Positions 1 through 7,142 of a DNA stretch of 64,000 nucleotides are shown piece after piece. The notes below the pieces were generated by a model. The model was not told where the DNA came from and made no database searches. It saw only the letters and a program-made list of their open reading frames with translations. Position 1 is the stretch's first letter; each line of letters opens with the position of its first letter. The stretch is from Actinomadura mexicana. Lineage in GTDB: Bacteria; Actinomycetota; Actinomycetes; Streptosporangiales; Streptosporangiaceae. The DNA is taken from the NCBI RefSeq assembly GCF_900188105.1, contig NZ_FZNP01000001.1:186001-250000 (forward strand), given 5' to 3'. Both the position numbers and the translations under genes were made by a program.

Positions 1-4
1 AGGG

Positions 5-757
5 TCAGCGCAGGGCCGCGGCCGGGTCGAACCCGAAGGGCAGTTCCAGGCGGTGCGCCGCGAGCAGTTCGGCGTCGGTGAGCAGGTCGCGGGTGGGGCG
101 GTCGGCCGCGATGACGCCCCCGGAGAGGATCACCGACCGCGGGCACAGCTCCGCCGCGTACGGCAGGTCGTGCGTGACCATCAGGACCGTCACGTCCAGG
201 CTCAGCAGGATCTCGGCGAGCTCGCGGCGGCTGGCCGGGTCCAGGTTGGAGGACGGCTCGTCCAGCACGAGGATCTCCGGCTCCATCGCCAGGACGGTGG
301 CGACGGCGACGCGGCGGCGCTGGCCGAAGCTGAGGTGCTGCGGCGGACGGCCGGCGGCGTCCAGCATGCCGACGCGGGCCAGCGCGTCCCGCACCCGGCG
401 GTCCAGGTCGGCGCCGCGCAGGCCGAGGTTGGCGGGGCCGAACGCGACGTCCTCCCGGACGGTCGGCATGAACAGCTGGTCGTCGGGGTCCTGGAAGACG
501 ATCCCGACGCGGCGGCGGATCTCCCGCAGCGCCTTCCTGTCCTTCGGGTCGACGGCGAGACCGCCCACCCGGACCTCGCCCAGGCCGCCGTGCAGGATGC
601 CGTTCAGGTGCAGGACGAGCGTGGTCTTCCCGGCGCCGTTCGGTCCGAGCAGGGCGACGCGCTCCCCGCGCCCGACCGTCAGGTCGACGCCGTACAGCGC
701 CTGCGTGCCGTCGGGATACGCATAGGCGAGGCCCTTCACCTCCAGCGACGGGGTCAT
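5..757 (-). CDS. cbiO: ECF nickel/cobalt transporter ATP-binding subunit (CbiO/NikO)
   Basis: This is the ATPase of an energy-coupling-factor metal importer and should act on the cytoplasmic face, powering uptake by the CbiM/CbiQ membrane subunits. It has a Walker A motif (GPNGAGKTT) near residue 40, a Q-loop (VFQDPDDQ), an ABC signature (LSFGQRRR) and Walker B (ILVLDEPSSNLD). At 250 residues it is normal for CbiO. I chose ATG at 757 because it overlaps the cbiQ stop as ATGA and the protein then begins MTPSLEVKG. It is the last gene of a cbiM-PDGLE-cbiQ-cbiO operon. The Nur-type box upstream of cbiM favours nickel over cobalt, but sequence alone does not settle the metal. Confidence 0.95.
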   Translation of the reverse strand: MTPSLEVKGLAYAYPDGTQALYGVDLTVGRGERVALLGPNGAGKTTLVLHLNGILHGGLGEVRVGGLAVDPKDRKALREIRRRVGIVFQDPDDQLFMPTVREDVAFGPANLGLRGADLDRRVRDALARVGMLDAAGRPPQHLSFGQRRRVAVATVLAMEPEILVLDEPSSNLDPASRRELAEILLSLDVTVLMVTHDLPYAAELCPRSVILSGGVIAADRPTRDLLTDAELLAAHRLELPFGFDPAAALR

Positions 758-1518
758 GAGGCCATCCAAGCAGCCAGCGTGACGAGCGCCGCGGCCGAGG
801 GCAGCGCGGCGGCGGCCGTCCACTGCGCGGCGGTCGCGCCCGCGCTGTCGACGACGGGCATCCGGCCCTCGTACCCGCGGCTCACCATGGCCAGGTGCAC
901 CCGCTCGCCGCGCTCGTAGGAGCGCAGGAACAGGGCGCCCACGGACCTGGCGAGCACCCCCGTCGCGCGGATGTCGCGGGCCTCGAAACCGCGGGCCGCC
1001 CGCGCGACCCTCATCCGGCCGAGCTCCGCGGCGACGACGTCGCCGTACCGCAGCATGAACGTGGCGATCTGCGTGATGAGCTGCGGCATCCGCAGCCGCT
1101 CGATGCCGAGCAGCAGCAGCCGCGGCTCGGTCGTCGCGGCCAGCAGGATCGACGCGGCGACGCCGAGGGTGCCCTTGGCGAGGATGTTCCAGGCGCCCCA
1201 CAGCCCGCTCTCGCTCAGCCGCAGCCCCAGCACGGTGATCTTCTCGCCGTTGGCGACGAACGGCATGAGGAAGGCGAACGCGACGAACGGCACCTCGATG
1301 ACGATCCGCCGGGCGACCGTCCCGAACGGGATCAGGCCCGCCGCCGTGACCGCCGCGAGCAGCAGTGCGTACACCCCGAACGCCCAGATCCGCTCGCGCG
1401 GCGTGGCGACGACCAGCAGCACGAACGCCAGGACGGCGACGAGCTTGCACTGCGGCGGCAGCCGGTGCACCGGAGAGGCGCCCGCCACGTAGAGCCGGTG
1501 CGCGTGGCCCGCGCCCAT
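754..1518 (-). CDS. cbiQ: ECF nickel/cobalt transporter transmembrane subunit (CbiQ)
   Basis: This is the transmembrane T-component linking the substrate-binding CbiM to the CbiO ATPase. The 254-residue protein starts MGAGHAHRLYVAG and has several hydrophobic helices (for example near residues 28-43 and 47-62). Its central arginine-rich segment (RVARAARGFEARD) is typical of the ATPase-coupling helices of T-components, and SPVHRLPPQCKL matches the conserved N-terminal part of CbiQ. Its stop overlaps the cbiO start and its start overlaps the PDGLE gene stop, so the genes are translationally coupled. Confidence 0.93.
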   Translation of the reverse strand: MGAGHAHRLYVAGASPVHRLPPQCKLVAVLAFVLLVVATPRERIWAFGVYALLLAAVTAAGLIPFGTVARRIVIEVPFVAFAFLMPFVANGEKITVLGLRLSESGLWGAWNILAKGTLGVAASILLAATTEPRLLLLGIERLRMPQLITQIATFMLRYGDVVAAELGRMRVARAARGFEARDIRATGVLARSVGALFLRSYERGERVHLAMVSRGYEGRMPVVDSAGATAAQWTAAAALPSAAALVTLAAWMAS

Positions 1519-1874
1519 CAGCCCTTCCGGGACGGCTCGGACGGCTCGTGCCCGCCCCGCTCCGGAGCCGTCGGCGCGGCGGCCGGACCGCGCCGCCGGA
1601 CCGTCCAGAACAGCCCGCCGCCCACGAGGAGGACGAGGCCCACGCCGATCACGCCGGACAGCCCGCCGGACAGCCTCGCGTCGTCGACGCCCTTGACGCC
1701 GTAGTCGCCGAGCGGCGAGTCCTTGAGCGAGTGGTCCTTCTCCCCGGCGCTGATGCCCTTGTCCTCGGCGACCTTCTCCAGGCCGTCGGGGTTCGCGCTG
1801 GCGTAGTAGCTGACGATCCCGGCCAGGACGAGGGAGACGAGCAGGAACCCGGCGAAGAAGCGCTTGGTGGTCAT
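1518..1874 (-). CDS. PDGLE-domain accessory subunit of metal ECF transporter (CbiN/NikN-like)
   Basis: A 118-residue membrane protein with an N-terminal hydrophobic helix (FFAGFLLVSLVLAGIVSYY), then the diagnostic ANPDGLEKVAEDKG motif. An extracytoplasmic loop follows, then a second helix (about residues 75-92) and a basic, proline-rich tail. PDGLE proteins replace or extend CbiN in many nickel/cobalt ECF systems and are required for metal transport by CbiM. ATG at 1874 sits just after a clear AGGAGG ribosome site. It lies 11 bp downstream of cbiM and overlaps cbiQ by one base. Confidence 0.9.
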   Translation of the reverse strand: MTTKRFFAGFLLVSLVLAGIVSYYASANPDGLEKVAEDKGISAGEKDHSLKDSPLGDYGVKGVDDARLSGGLSGVIGVGLVLLVGGGLFWTVRRRGPAAAPTAPERGGHEPSEPSRKG

Positions 1875-1885
1875 CGTGGTCCTCC

Positions 1886-2596
1886 TCAGGCCCGGGACGG
1901 CTTCGGTCCGGCGGCGTTCCGCCCGCCCGTGCGCAGCTCCAGAGGCTTCATCAGCCCGCGCGCCCCGTACACCAGGTCGGGCCGGACGGCGAGCACGCTC
2001 GACACGGTCACCGCGGTGATCAGCGCCTCGCCGATGCCGATCAGCACGTGCACGCCGATCATCGCGGCGGCGACCTTGCCGATCGAAACGTCGGTCGTCC
2101 CCCCGGCCGCGTAGATCAGCGTGAAGGCGACGGCCGCGGCGGGCACCGAGACGACGGCCGCGGTGAACGACGCCCCCGACACCGAGGCGCGCGTCTTGGG
2201 CAGCACCCGCAGCAGCAGCCGGAACAACCCGTAACCGGTGACCACGGTGACCAGCGCCATCGTGGTGATGTTGACGCCCAGCGCGGTCAGGCCCCCGTCC
2301 GCGAACAGCAGCGCCTGCATGAGCAGGACGACCGACACGCACAGCACGCCGGTATAGGGCCCGACGAGGATCGCGGCGAGCGTCCCGCCGAGCAGGTGCC
2401 CGCTCGTCCCGGACGCGACCGGGAAGTTGAGCATCTGGGCGGCGAACACGAACGCGGCCGTCAGCCCGGCGAGCGGCGCGGTGCGGTCGTCCAGCTCCCG
2501 CCGGGCGCCGCGCAGCGCGACCCCGACCCCGGCCACCGCGACGACGCCCGCCCCGAGCGAGACCGGCGCATCGATGAATCCGTCCGGTACGTGCAC
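1886..2596 (-). CDS. cbiM: Nickel/cobalt ECF transporter substrate-specific subunit (CbiM/NikM)
   Basis: This is the substrate-binding integral membrane subunit. The N-terminus MHVPDGFIDAPVSL is the hallmark of CbiM/NikM: the amino group and His2 of the MHxPDGF motif bind the metal, so the N-terminus is functionally constrained. That fixes the start at the GTG at 2596. The 236 residues contain about six or seven hydrophobic helices, including a conserved histidine segment (SGTSGHLLGG). It leads an operon with the PDGLE protein, cbiQ and cbiO. A 17-bp Nur-type box lies about 60-80 bp upstream and no cobalamin-riboswitch signature is visible, so nickel-repressed uptake is the likelier role. Confidence 0.93.
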   Translation of the reverse strand: MHVPDGFIDAPVSLGAGVVAVAGVGVALRGARRELDDRTAPLAGLTAAFVFAAQMLNFPVASGTSGHLLGGTLAAILVGPYTGVLCVSVVLLMQALLFADGGLTALGVNITTMALVTVVTGYGLFRLLLRVLPKTRASVSGASFTAAVVSVPAAAVAFTLIYAAGGTTDVSIGKVAAAMIGVHVLIGIGEALITAVTVSSVLAVRPDLVYGARGLMKPLELRTGGRNAAGPKPSRA

Positions 2597-2658
2597 GACT
2601 CAACCACCCCCACCTCTTTGCAGCTAGCAGGACTAGTTTGTCGGCATCCCCCTCGTAG

Positions 2659-2675
2659 TTGCAACATCCTTGCAA
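2659..2675 (-). promoter_or_regulatory. Nur-type nickel repressor box upstream of cbiM
   Basis: The sequence TTGCAAGGATGTTGCAA is two TTGCAA half-sites separated by exactly 5 bp. This matches the Streptomyces Nur (nickel-responsive Fur family) box tTGCaa-N5-ttGCAA as I remember it. It is placed 63-79 bp upstream of the cbiM start, a normal position for a repressor site at a promoter. I could not assign the -10 and -35 elements with confidence. The match is direct; control by Nur is inference. Confidence 0.75.
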
Positions 2676-2730
2676 TAGCAACCCATGTGTGGCGTGCCGG
2701 AAAGAGTGCGGGGACGGCCGCGGTCCGCGC

Positions 2731-3345
2731 TCAGTCGAAACTCGGGTCCTCCGTCCTCGTGCGCTTCAATTCGAAGAAACCGGGCGTGCTCGCGACCGCC
2801 AGGACGCCGTCGAAGAGCTTGACGGCGGCCTCGCCGCGCGGGATGGGGGTGACGACGGGGCCGAAGAAGGCGTGGCCCTCGACCTCGATCACCGGGGTGC
2901 CGACCTCCTGGCCGACGCGGTCGATGCCGTCCTTGTGGGAGGCGCGCACGGCCTCGTCGTGGTCGGTGGACTCGGCGGCGTCCGCGAGGGCCGGGTCGAG
3001 TCCCGCGGCGGTCAGCGACTCCTCGAAGAACGCGCGGTCGAACTTCTGCCGCTCGTGGTGCCTGCGGGTGCCCATCTCGGTGTAGAGCCGCCCGAGCACC
3101 TCGGGGCCGTACTTCTGCTCGGCGGCCGCGCACACGCGGACGGGGCCCCAGGCGTCGGCGAGCATCCGCCGGTAGCCCTCCGGGATGTCCTTGTCCTCGT
3201 TGAGGACGGCGAGGCTCATCACATGCCAGCGCACGTCGATCGGGCGCTGCTCCTGTACTTCCAGGATCCAGCGGGAGGTGATCCACGCCCAGGGGCACAG
3301 GGGGTCGAACCAGAAATCCACGGGTGTGGGAGCGTCCTCGGGCAA
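2731..3345 (-). CDS. DsbA-fold oxidoreductase, Rv2466c-like (mycothiol-dependent nitroreductase family)
   Basis: A 204-residue thioredoxin-fold protein closely resembling Mycobacterium Rv2466c, recognised from DFWFDPLCPWAWITSRW at the N-terminus, AWGPVRVCAAAEQKYG in the helical insert, VGTPVIEVEG, FFGPVVTPIPRG and the C-terminal FELKRTRTEDPSFD. Rv2466c reduces substrates with mycothiol. Its active site is CPWC, whereas here the second cysteine is replaced (CPWA), leaving a single nucleophilic Cys near residue 18. The start is a TTG at 3345 preceded by AGGAGG at good spacing. It is divergent from pepN, with the 165-bp gap between them holding both promoters. Confidence 0.85.
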   Translation of the reverse strand: MPEDAPTPVDFWFDPLCPWAWITSRWILEVQEQRPIDVRWHVMSLAVLNEDKDIPEGYRRMLADAWGPVRVCAAAEQKYGPEVLGRLYTEMGTRRHHERQKFDRAFFEESLTAAGLDPALADAAESTDHDEAVRASHKDGIDRVGQEVGTPVIEVEGHAFFGPVVTPIPRGEAAVKLFDGVLAVASTPGFFELKRTRTEDPSFD

Positions 3346-3510
3346 CGTCGCCTCCTAGAGAGTGTGCATGTCCAACTAGCGACAACCCGGGTGCGACCGT
3401 CCCGATTCCCGTTGGCGAGAGGTCACCGAAGGCCGTGGCGGACGGGCCGTAGGGTCGTCCGGTTGGTAGACATGGGGACACCAAGCCTTTAAGCCGACCA
3501 AGGAGTTCAT

Positions 3511-6045
3511 GTGGCAGGCAACCTCACGCGCGACGAGGCGCGGGAACGGGCCCGGCTGCTCAGCGTCGCGTCGTACACGGTCGACCTGGACCTCACGACG
3601 GGCGAGGAGCGGTTCGGTTCCACCACCGTGGTCAGGTTCGGGAGCGCCGAGCCCGGCGCGTCCACCTTCATCGACCTGCACGGCGCCGTCGTGCGGGAGG
3701 TGACCCTGAACGGCGAGGCCCTGGATCCCGGGTCCTACGACACCGGGAAGGGCCGGATCCCGCTCCCCGGCCTGGCGGCCGACAACGAGCTGCGGGTGGT
3801 GGCCGACTGCGCGTACTCCCGCTCGGGTGAGGGCCTGCACCGGTTCGTCGACCCGGTCGACGACAGCGTGTACCTGTACTCGCAGTTCGAGACGGCCGAC
3901 GCGCACCGCATGTTCACCTGCTTCGACCAGCCCGACCTGAAGGCCACCTTCGAGCTGACCGTGAAGGCGCCGCAGGACTGGGAGGTCGTCACCAACGAGG
4001 CCGCCGACACGGCCGAGGGCGGAACGTGGCGCTTCCTGCCCACGCCGCAGATCTCCACCTACATCACCGCGCTCGTCGCCGGGCCGTACCACGTCGTCCG
4101 GGACGAGTACCGCCGCGAGGACGGCACCGTCATCCCGCTCGGCGTGTACTGCCGCGCCTCGCTGGCCGAGCACCTCGACGCCGACGCGATCGTGGACGTG
4201 ACCCGCCAGGGCTTCGGCTACTTCGAGAAGGTCTTCGGCCGCCCGTACCCGTTCTCGAAGTACGACCAGCTCTTCGTGCCCGAGTTCAACGCGGGCGCCA
4301 TGGAGAACGCGGGCTGCGTGACGTTCCTGGAGGACTACGTCTTCAGGTCCCGGGTGACCGACGCGGCCTACGAGCGGCGCGCCGAGACGATCCTGCACGA
4401 GATGGCGCACATGTGGTTCGGCGACCTCGTCACCATGCGCTGGTGGGACGACCTGTGGCTGAACGAGTCGTTCGCCACGTACATGAGCGTCCTGTGCCAG
4501 GCCGAGGCCACCAAGTGGAAGGGCTCGTGGACGACGTTCGCGAACCTGGAGAAGGCGTGGGCGTACCGGCAGGACCAGCTGCCGTCCACGCACCCGATCT
4601 CCGCCGACATCCCCGACATCCGCGCGGTCGAGGTGAACTTCGACGGGATCACCTACGCCAAGGGCGCGTCCGTGCTGAAGCAGCTCGTGGCCTACGTCGG
4701 CCTCGACAACTTCCTGGAGGGCGTGCGGCGCTACTTCGACCGGCACGCGTGGGGCAACACCGTCCTGACCGACCTGCTCGGAGCGCTGGAGGAGACGTCC
4801 GGCCGCGACCTGGCGTCCTGGTCGAAGGAGTGGCTGGAGACCGCCGGCGCCAACACGATGCGGCCCGAGTACGAGGTCGACGCTGAGGGCAACTTCTCCT
4901 CGTTCACCGTCCTGCAGGAGGCCAAGGCCGACTACCCGACGCTGCGGGCGCACCGCCTGGCCATCGGCCTGTACGACAGGACCGCCGACGGGCTCGTGCG
5001 GCGCGACCGGGTCGAACTGGACGTGGTCGGCGCCCGCACCGAGGTCCCGCAGCTCGTCGGCAAGAAGCGGCCCGACCTGGTCCTGGTCAACGACGACGAC
5101 CTGACCTACGCCAAGGTCCGCCTGGACGAGCACTCCCTGAAGACGCTGATCGAGGACATCGGCGAGGTCAGGGACAGCCTGCCGCGCGCCCTGTGCTGGT
5201 CGGCGGCGTGGGACATGACCCGCGACGCCGAGATGGCGACGCGCGACTACGTCCGGCTCGTGGTGAAGGGGATCCGCGGCGTCACCGACATCTCGGTCAC
5301 GCAGACGCTGCTGCGGCAGGCGCGCACCGCCGTCCAGCAGTACGCCGACCCGATGTGGCGCGAGGAGGGCCTCGCCCTGATGGCCGACACCCTCTCGGAG
5401 CTGGCCCGCGAGGCCGAGCCCGGCTCGGACCTCCAGCTCGCCTACACCCTGGCGTTCAGCGCGTCGGCCGTCACCGGCGAGCACCTGGCGTTCGTCCAGG
5501 GCCTGCTGGACGGCTCGCAGGTCCTCGACGGTCTCACCGTCGACACCGACCTGCGCTGGGCGCTGCTGCGCCGCCTCGTCACCACCGGCAAGGCGGGCGA
5601 GGCCGAGATCGACGCCGAGCACGAGCGGGACCGGACCGCCGCCGGGGAGCGGCACGCCGCCGCCTGCAAGGCCGCGATCCCGACCCCCGAGGCCAAGGCG
5701 GCCGCCTGGGAGCGGATCGTGGCGGGCGACCTGCCGAACGCCGTCTACCGGGCGACGCTCGGCGGTTTCGTCGAGCCGGACCAGGCCGCCCTGCTCGTCC
5801 CCTACCTCGACAGGTACTTCGCCGAGGTGGGGCGCGTGTGGAAGGAGTGGACCAGCGACATGTCCCAGACGTTCGCCGAGGTCGCCTACCCCTTCCTGGT
5901 GATCGAGCAGTCCACGGTCGACCGCACCGACGCCTACATCGCCGAGAACGACCCCCCGGCGGCACTGCGGCGGCTGCTGTCGGAGGGGCGCGACGGCGTC
6001 TCGCGCGCCCTGCGCGCCCGCGCGAAGGACGCCGCCTCCGCCTGA
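3511..6045 (+). CDS. pepN: Aminopeptidase N (M1 zinc metallopeptidase)
   Basis: This cytosolic aminopeptidase removes N-terminal residues from peptides. The exopeptidase motif GAMEN lies near residues 263-267. The zinc site HEXXH is HEMAH at 296-300, with the third ligand Glu319 in NESFA, giving the exact HEXXH-X18-E spacing. The N-terminal beta domain (about 1-200) and the C-terminal helical ERAP1-like domain (about 520-840) complete an 844-residue protein, normal for actinobacterial PepN. The start is GTG at 3511, preceded by AAGGAG. The frame is intact and the gene is monocistronic. Confidence 0.97.
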   Translation: MAGNLTRDEARERARLLSVASYTVDLDLTTGEERFGSTTVVRFGSAEPGASTFIDLHGAVVREVTLNGEALDPGSYDTGKGRIPLPGLAADNELRVVADCAYSRSGEGLHRFVDPVDDSVYLYSQFETADAHRMFTCFDQPDLKATFELTVKAPQDWEVVTNEAADTAEGGTWRFLPTPQISTYITALVAGPYHVVRDEYRREDGTVIPLGVYCRASLAEHLDADAIVDVTRQGFGYFEKVFGRPYPFSKYDQLFVPEFNAGAMENAGCVTFLEDYVFRSRVTDAAYERRAETILHEMAHMWFGDLVTMRWWDDLWLNESFATYMSVLCQAEATKWKGSWTTFANLEKAWAYRQDQLPSTHPISADIPDIRAVEVNFDGITYAKGASVLKQLVAYVGLDNFLEGVRRYFDRHAWGNTVLTDLLGALEETSGRDLASWSKEWLETAGANTMRPEYEVDAEGNFSSFTVLQEAKADYPTLRAHRLAIGLYDRTADGLVRRDRVELDVVGARTEVPQLVGKKRPDLVLVNDDDLTYAKVRLDEHSLKTLIEDIGEVRDSLPRALCWSAAWDMTRDAEMATRDYVRLVVKGIRGVTDISVTQTLLRQARTAVQQYADPMWREEGLALMADTLSELAREAEPGSDLQLAYTLAFSASAVTGEHLAFVQGLLDGSQVLDGLTVDTDLRWALLRRLVTTGKAGEAEIDAEHERDRTAAGERHAAACKAAIPTPEAKAAAWERIVAGDLPNAVYRATLGGFVEPDQAALLVPYLDRYFAEVGRVWKEWTSDMSQTFAEVAYPFLVIEQSTVDRTDAYIAENDPPAALRRLLSEGRDGVSRALRARAKDAASA

Positions 6046-6140
6046 CCCGCCCGCACCCGGCACTCCGAACCCGACCCTCCGAACCCGCCCGAAGGCCCCG
6101 TGGCCATGCGATCGTTGCATGGTCACGGGGAGGGGACGAG

Positions 6141-7142
6141 GTGGAGACGGCTCGCGACGTTCTGACGGCACTGGCGCGGCGCCACGCCTTCGGCGACCTG
6201 GGGGCGCTGATCGGCCAGGGCGCCCTGGCCGCGGACGGCCGCTCGGCGCCGGTCGCGGCGCTGTGCGCGTTCGGGCAGCGCGTCCTCGACCTGGACGCCG
6301 AGGACTTCGGCATGCCGGAGGAGGCCGGCGAGGTCCCGCGGGACCTCCTCGACCGGGCCCGCGCCAGCCGCATGCCGCAGGCCCCGCGGGAGCACCCCCG
6401 CGGGGCGCTCGCCAGCCTCCGCCCCGCCTACCGCCTCCTGCTGGAGGTCATCGCGGTCCGCTGGCACCGCCGCGACATGGCCGCGCTCGTCGCCGCCGTC
6501 CACATCGCCGGGGAGTACCTGCCGATGCTGGCCTGGGAGCCCGTCCTCGGCCACGCGGGCGACCCGGCCCTGATCGGGGCCGCCGTGCGCGGCGAGGGCA
6601 GCCGCTTCGGCGTCCCAGTCGAGCCGGGGTCGGCCCGCATGTGCGACCACACCCGGCCGGAGCGATCCGCGTGCGAGCGCACCCTGCGGGTCGCCAAGGA
6701 GCCGCCGTCCGGCTGGCGCGCCTACCTCGACCGCCAGCACAGCCAGGTCGCGGCGGCGCTCGGCGACTGCGCCGCCCGCTGCCGCACCCCCTGCACGGTC
6801 ATGACCCGCCTGGACGACCTCGTCCGCGCCGATCTCAGCGACCGCTGCCGGCTCGCCGCCGACTTCGCCGACGGCGCCCTGGTGAAGCTGCGGCACGCCG
6901 CGCCCGTCGGCCACGGCTTCGGCGTCCCCTCGCCCGAGGAGGTCCAGGCGGCATGGACCCGCGCCCGCAGGTCCCTGTCCCGGCACCCGCTGGGCAAGTC
7001 CGCGCTGGCGGACGACGACTCCTATCCCCTGCCGGGCCTGCCGGCCGTCTTCTCGGCGGTCGCCGCCACCGACCTGCGCCCCGACACGCTCCTCCACGAC
7101 GTCACGGAGCGCATCACGTCGACGCTCGCCGGAACAGCCTGA
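6141..7142 (+). CDS. Hypothetical protein with a C-x3-C-x3-C motif
   Basis: I do not recognise this 333-residue, mainly helical, cytoplasmic-looking protein; no signal peptide or membrane segment is visible. Seven cysteines stand out at about 42, 168, 178, 210, 214, 218 and 236. They include MCDHTRPERSAC and a C-x3-C-x3-C run (DCAARCRTPC), which could bind a metal or iron-sulfur centre or form disulfides. The start is GTG at 6141 with GAGGGG upstream. It begins 95 bp after pepN and its 3' end overlaps the end of the opposing malQ gene by 29 bp. Function is unknown. Confidence 0.7.
   Translation: METARDVLTALARRHAFGDLGALIGQGALAADGRSAPVAALCAFGQRVLDLDAEDFGMPEEAGEVPRDLLDRARASRMPQAPREHPRGALASLRPAYRLLLEVIAVRWHRRDMAALVAAVHIAGEYLPMLAWEPVLGHAGDPALIGAAVRGEGSRFGVPVEPGSARMCDHTRPERSACERTLRVAKEPPSGWRAYLDRQHSQVAAALGDCAARCRTPCTVMTRLDDLVRADLSDRCRLAADFADGALVKLRHAAPVGHGFGVPSPEEVQAAWTRARRSLSRHPLGKSALADDDSYPLPGLPAVFSAVAATDLRPDTLLHDVTERITSTLAGTA

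Noticed and set aside
3376..6171. Very long open frame antisense to pepN, and similar frames opposite most genes
   Set aside because: High GC with strong third-position bias leaves antisense frames open. The protein is low in complexity and pepN is intact with full catalytic motifs.
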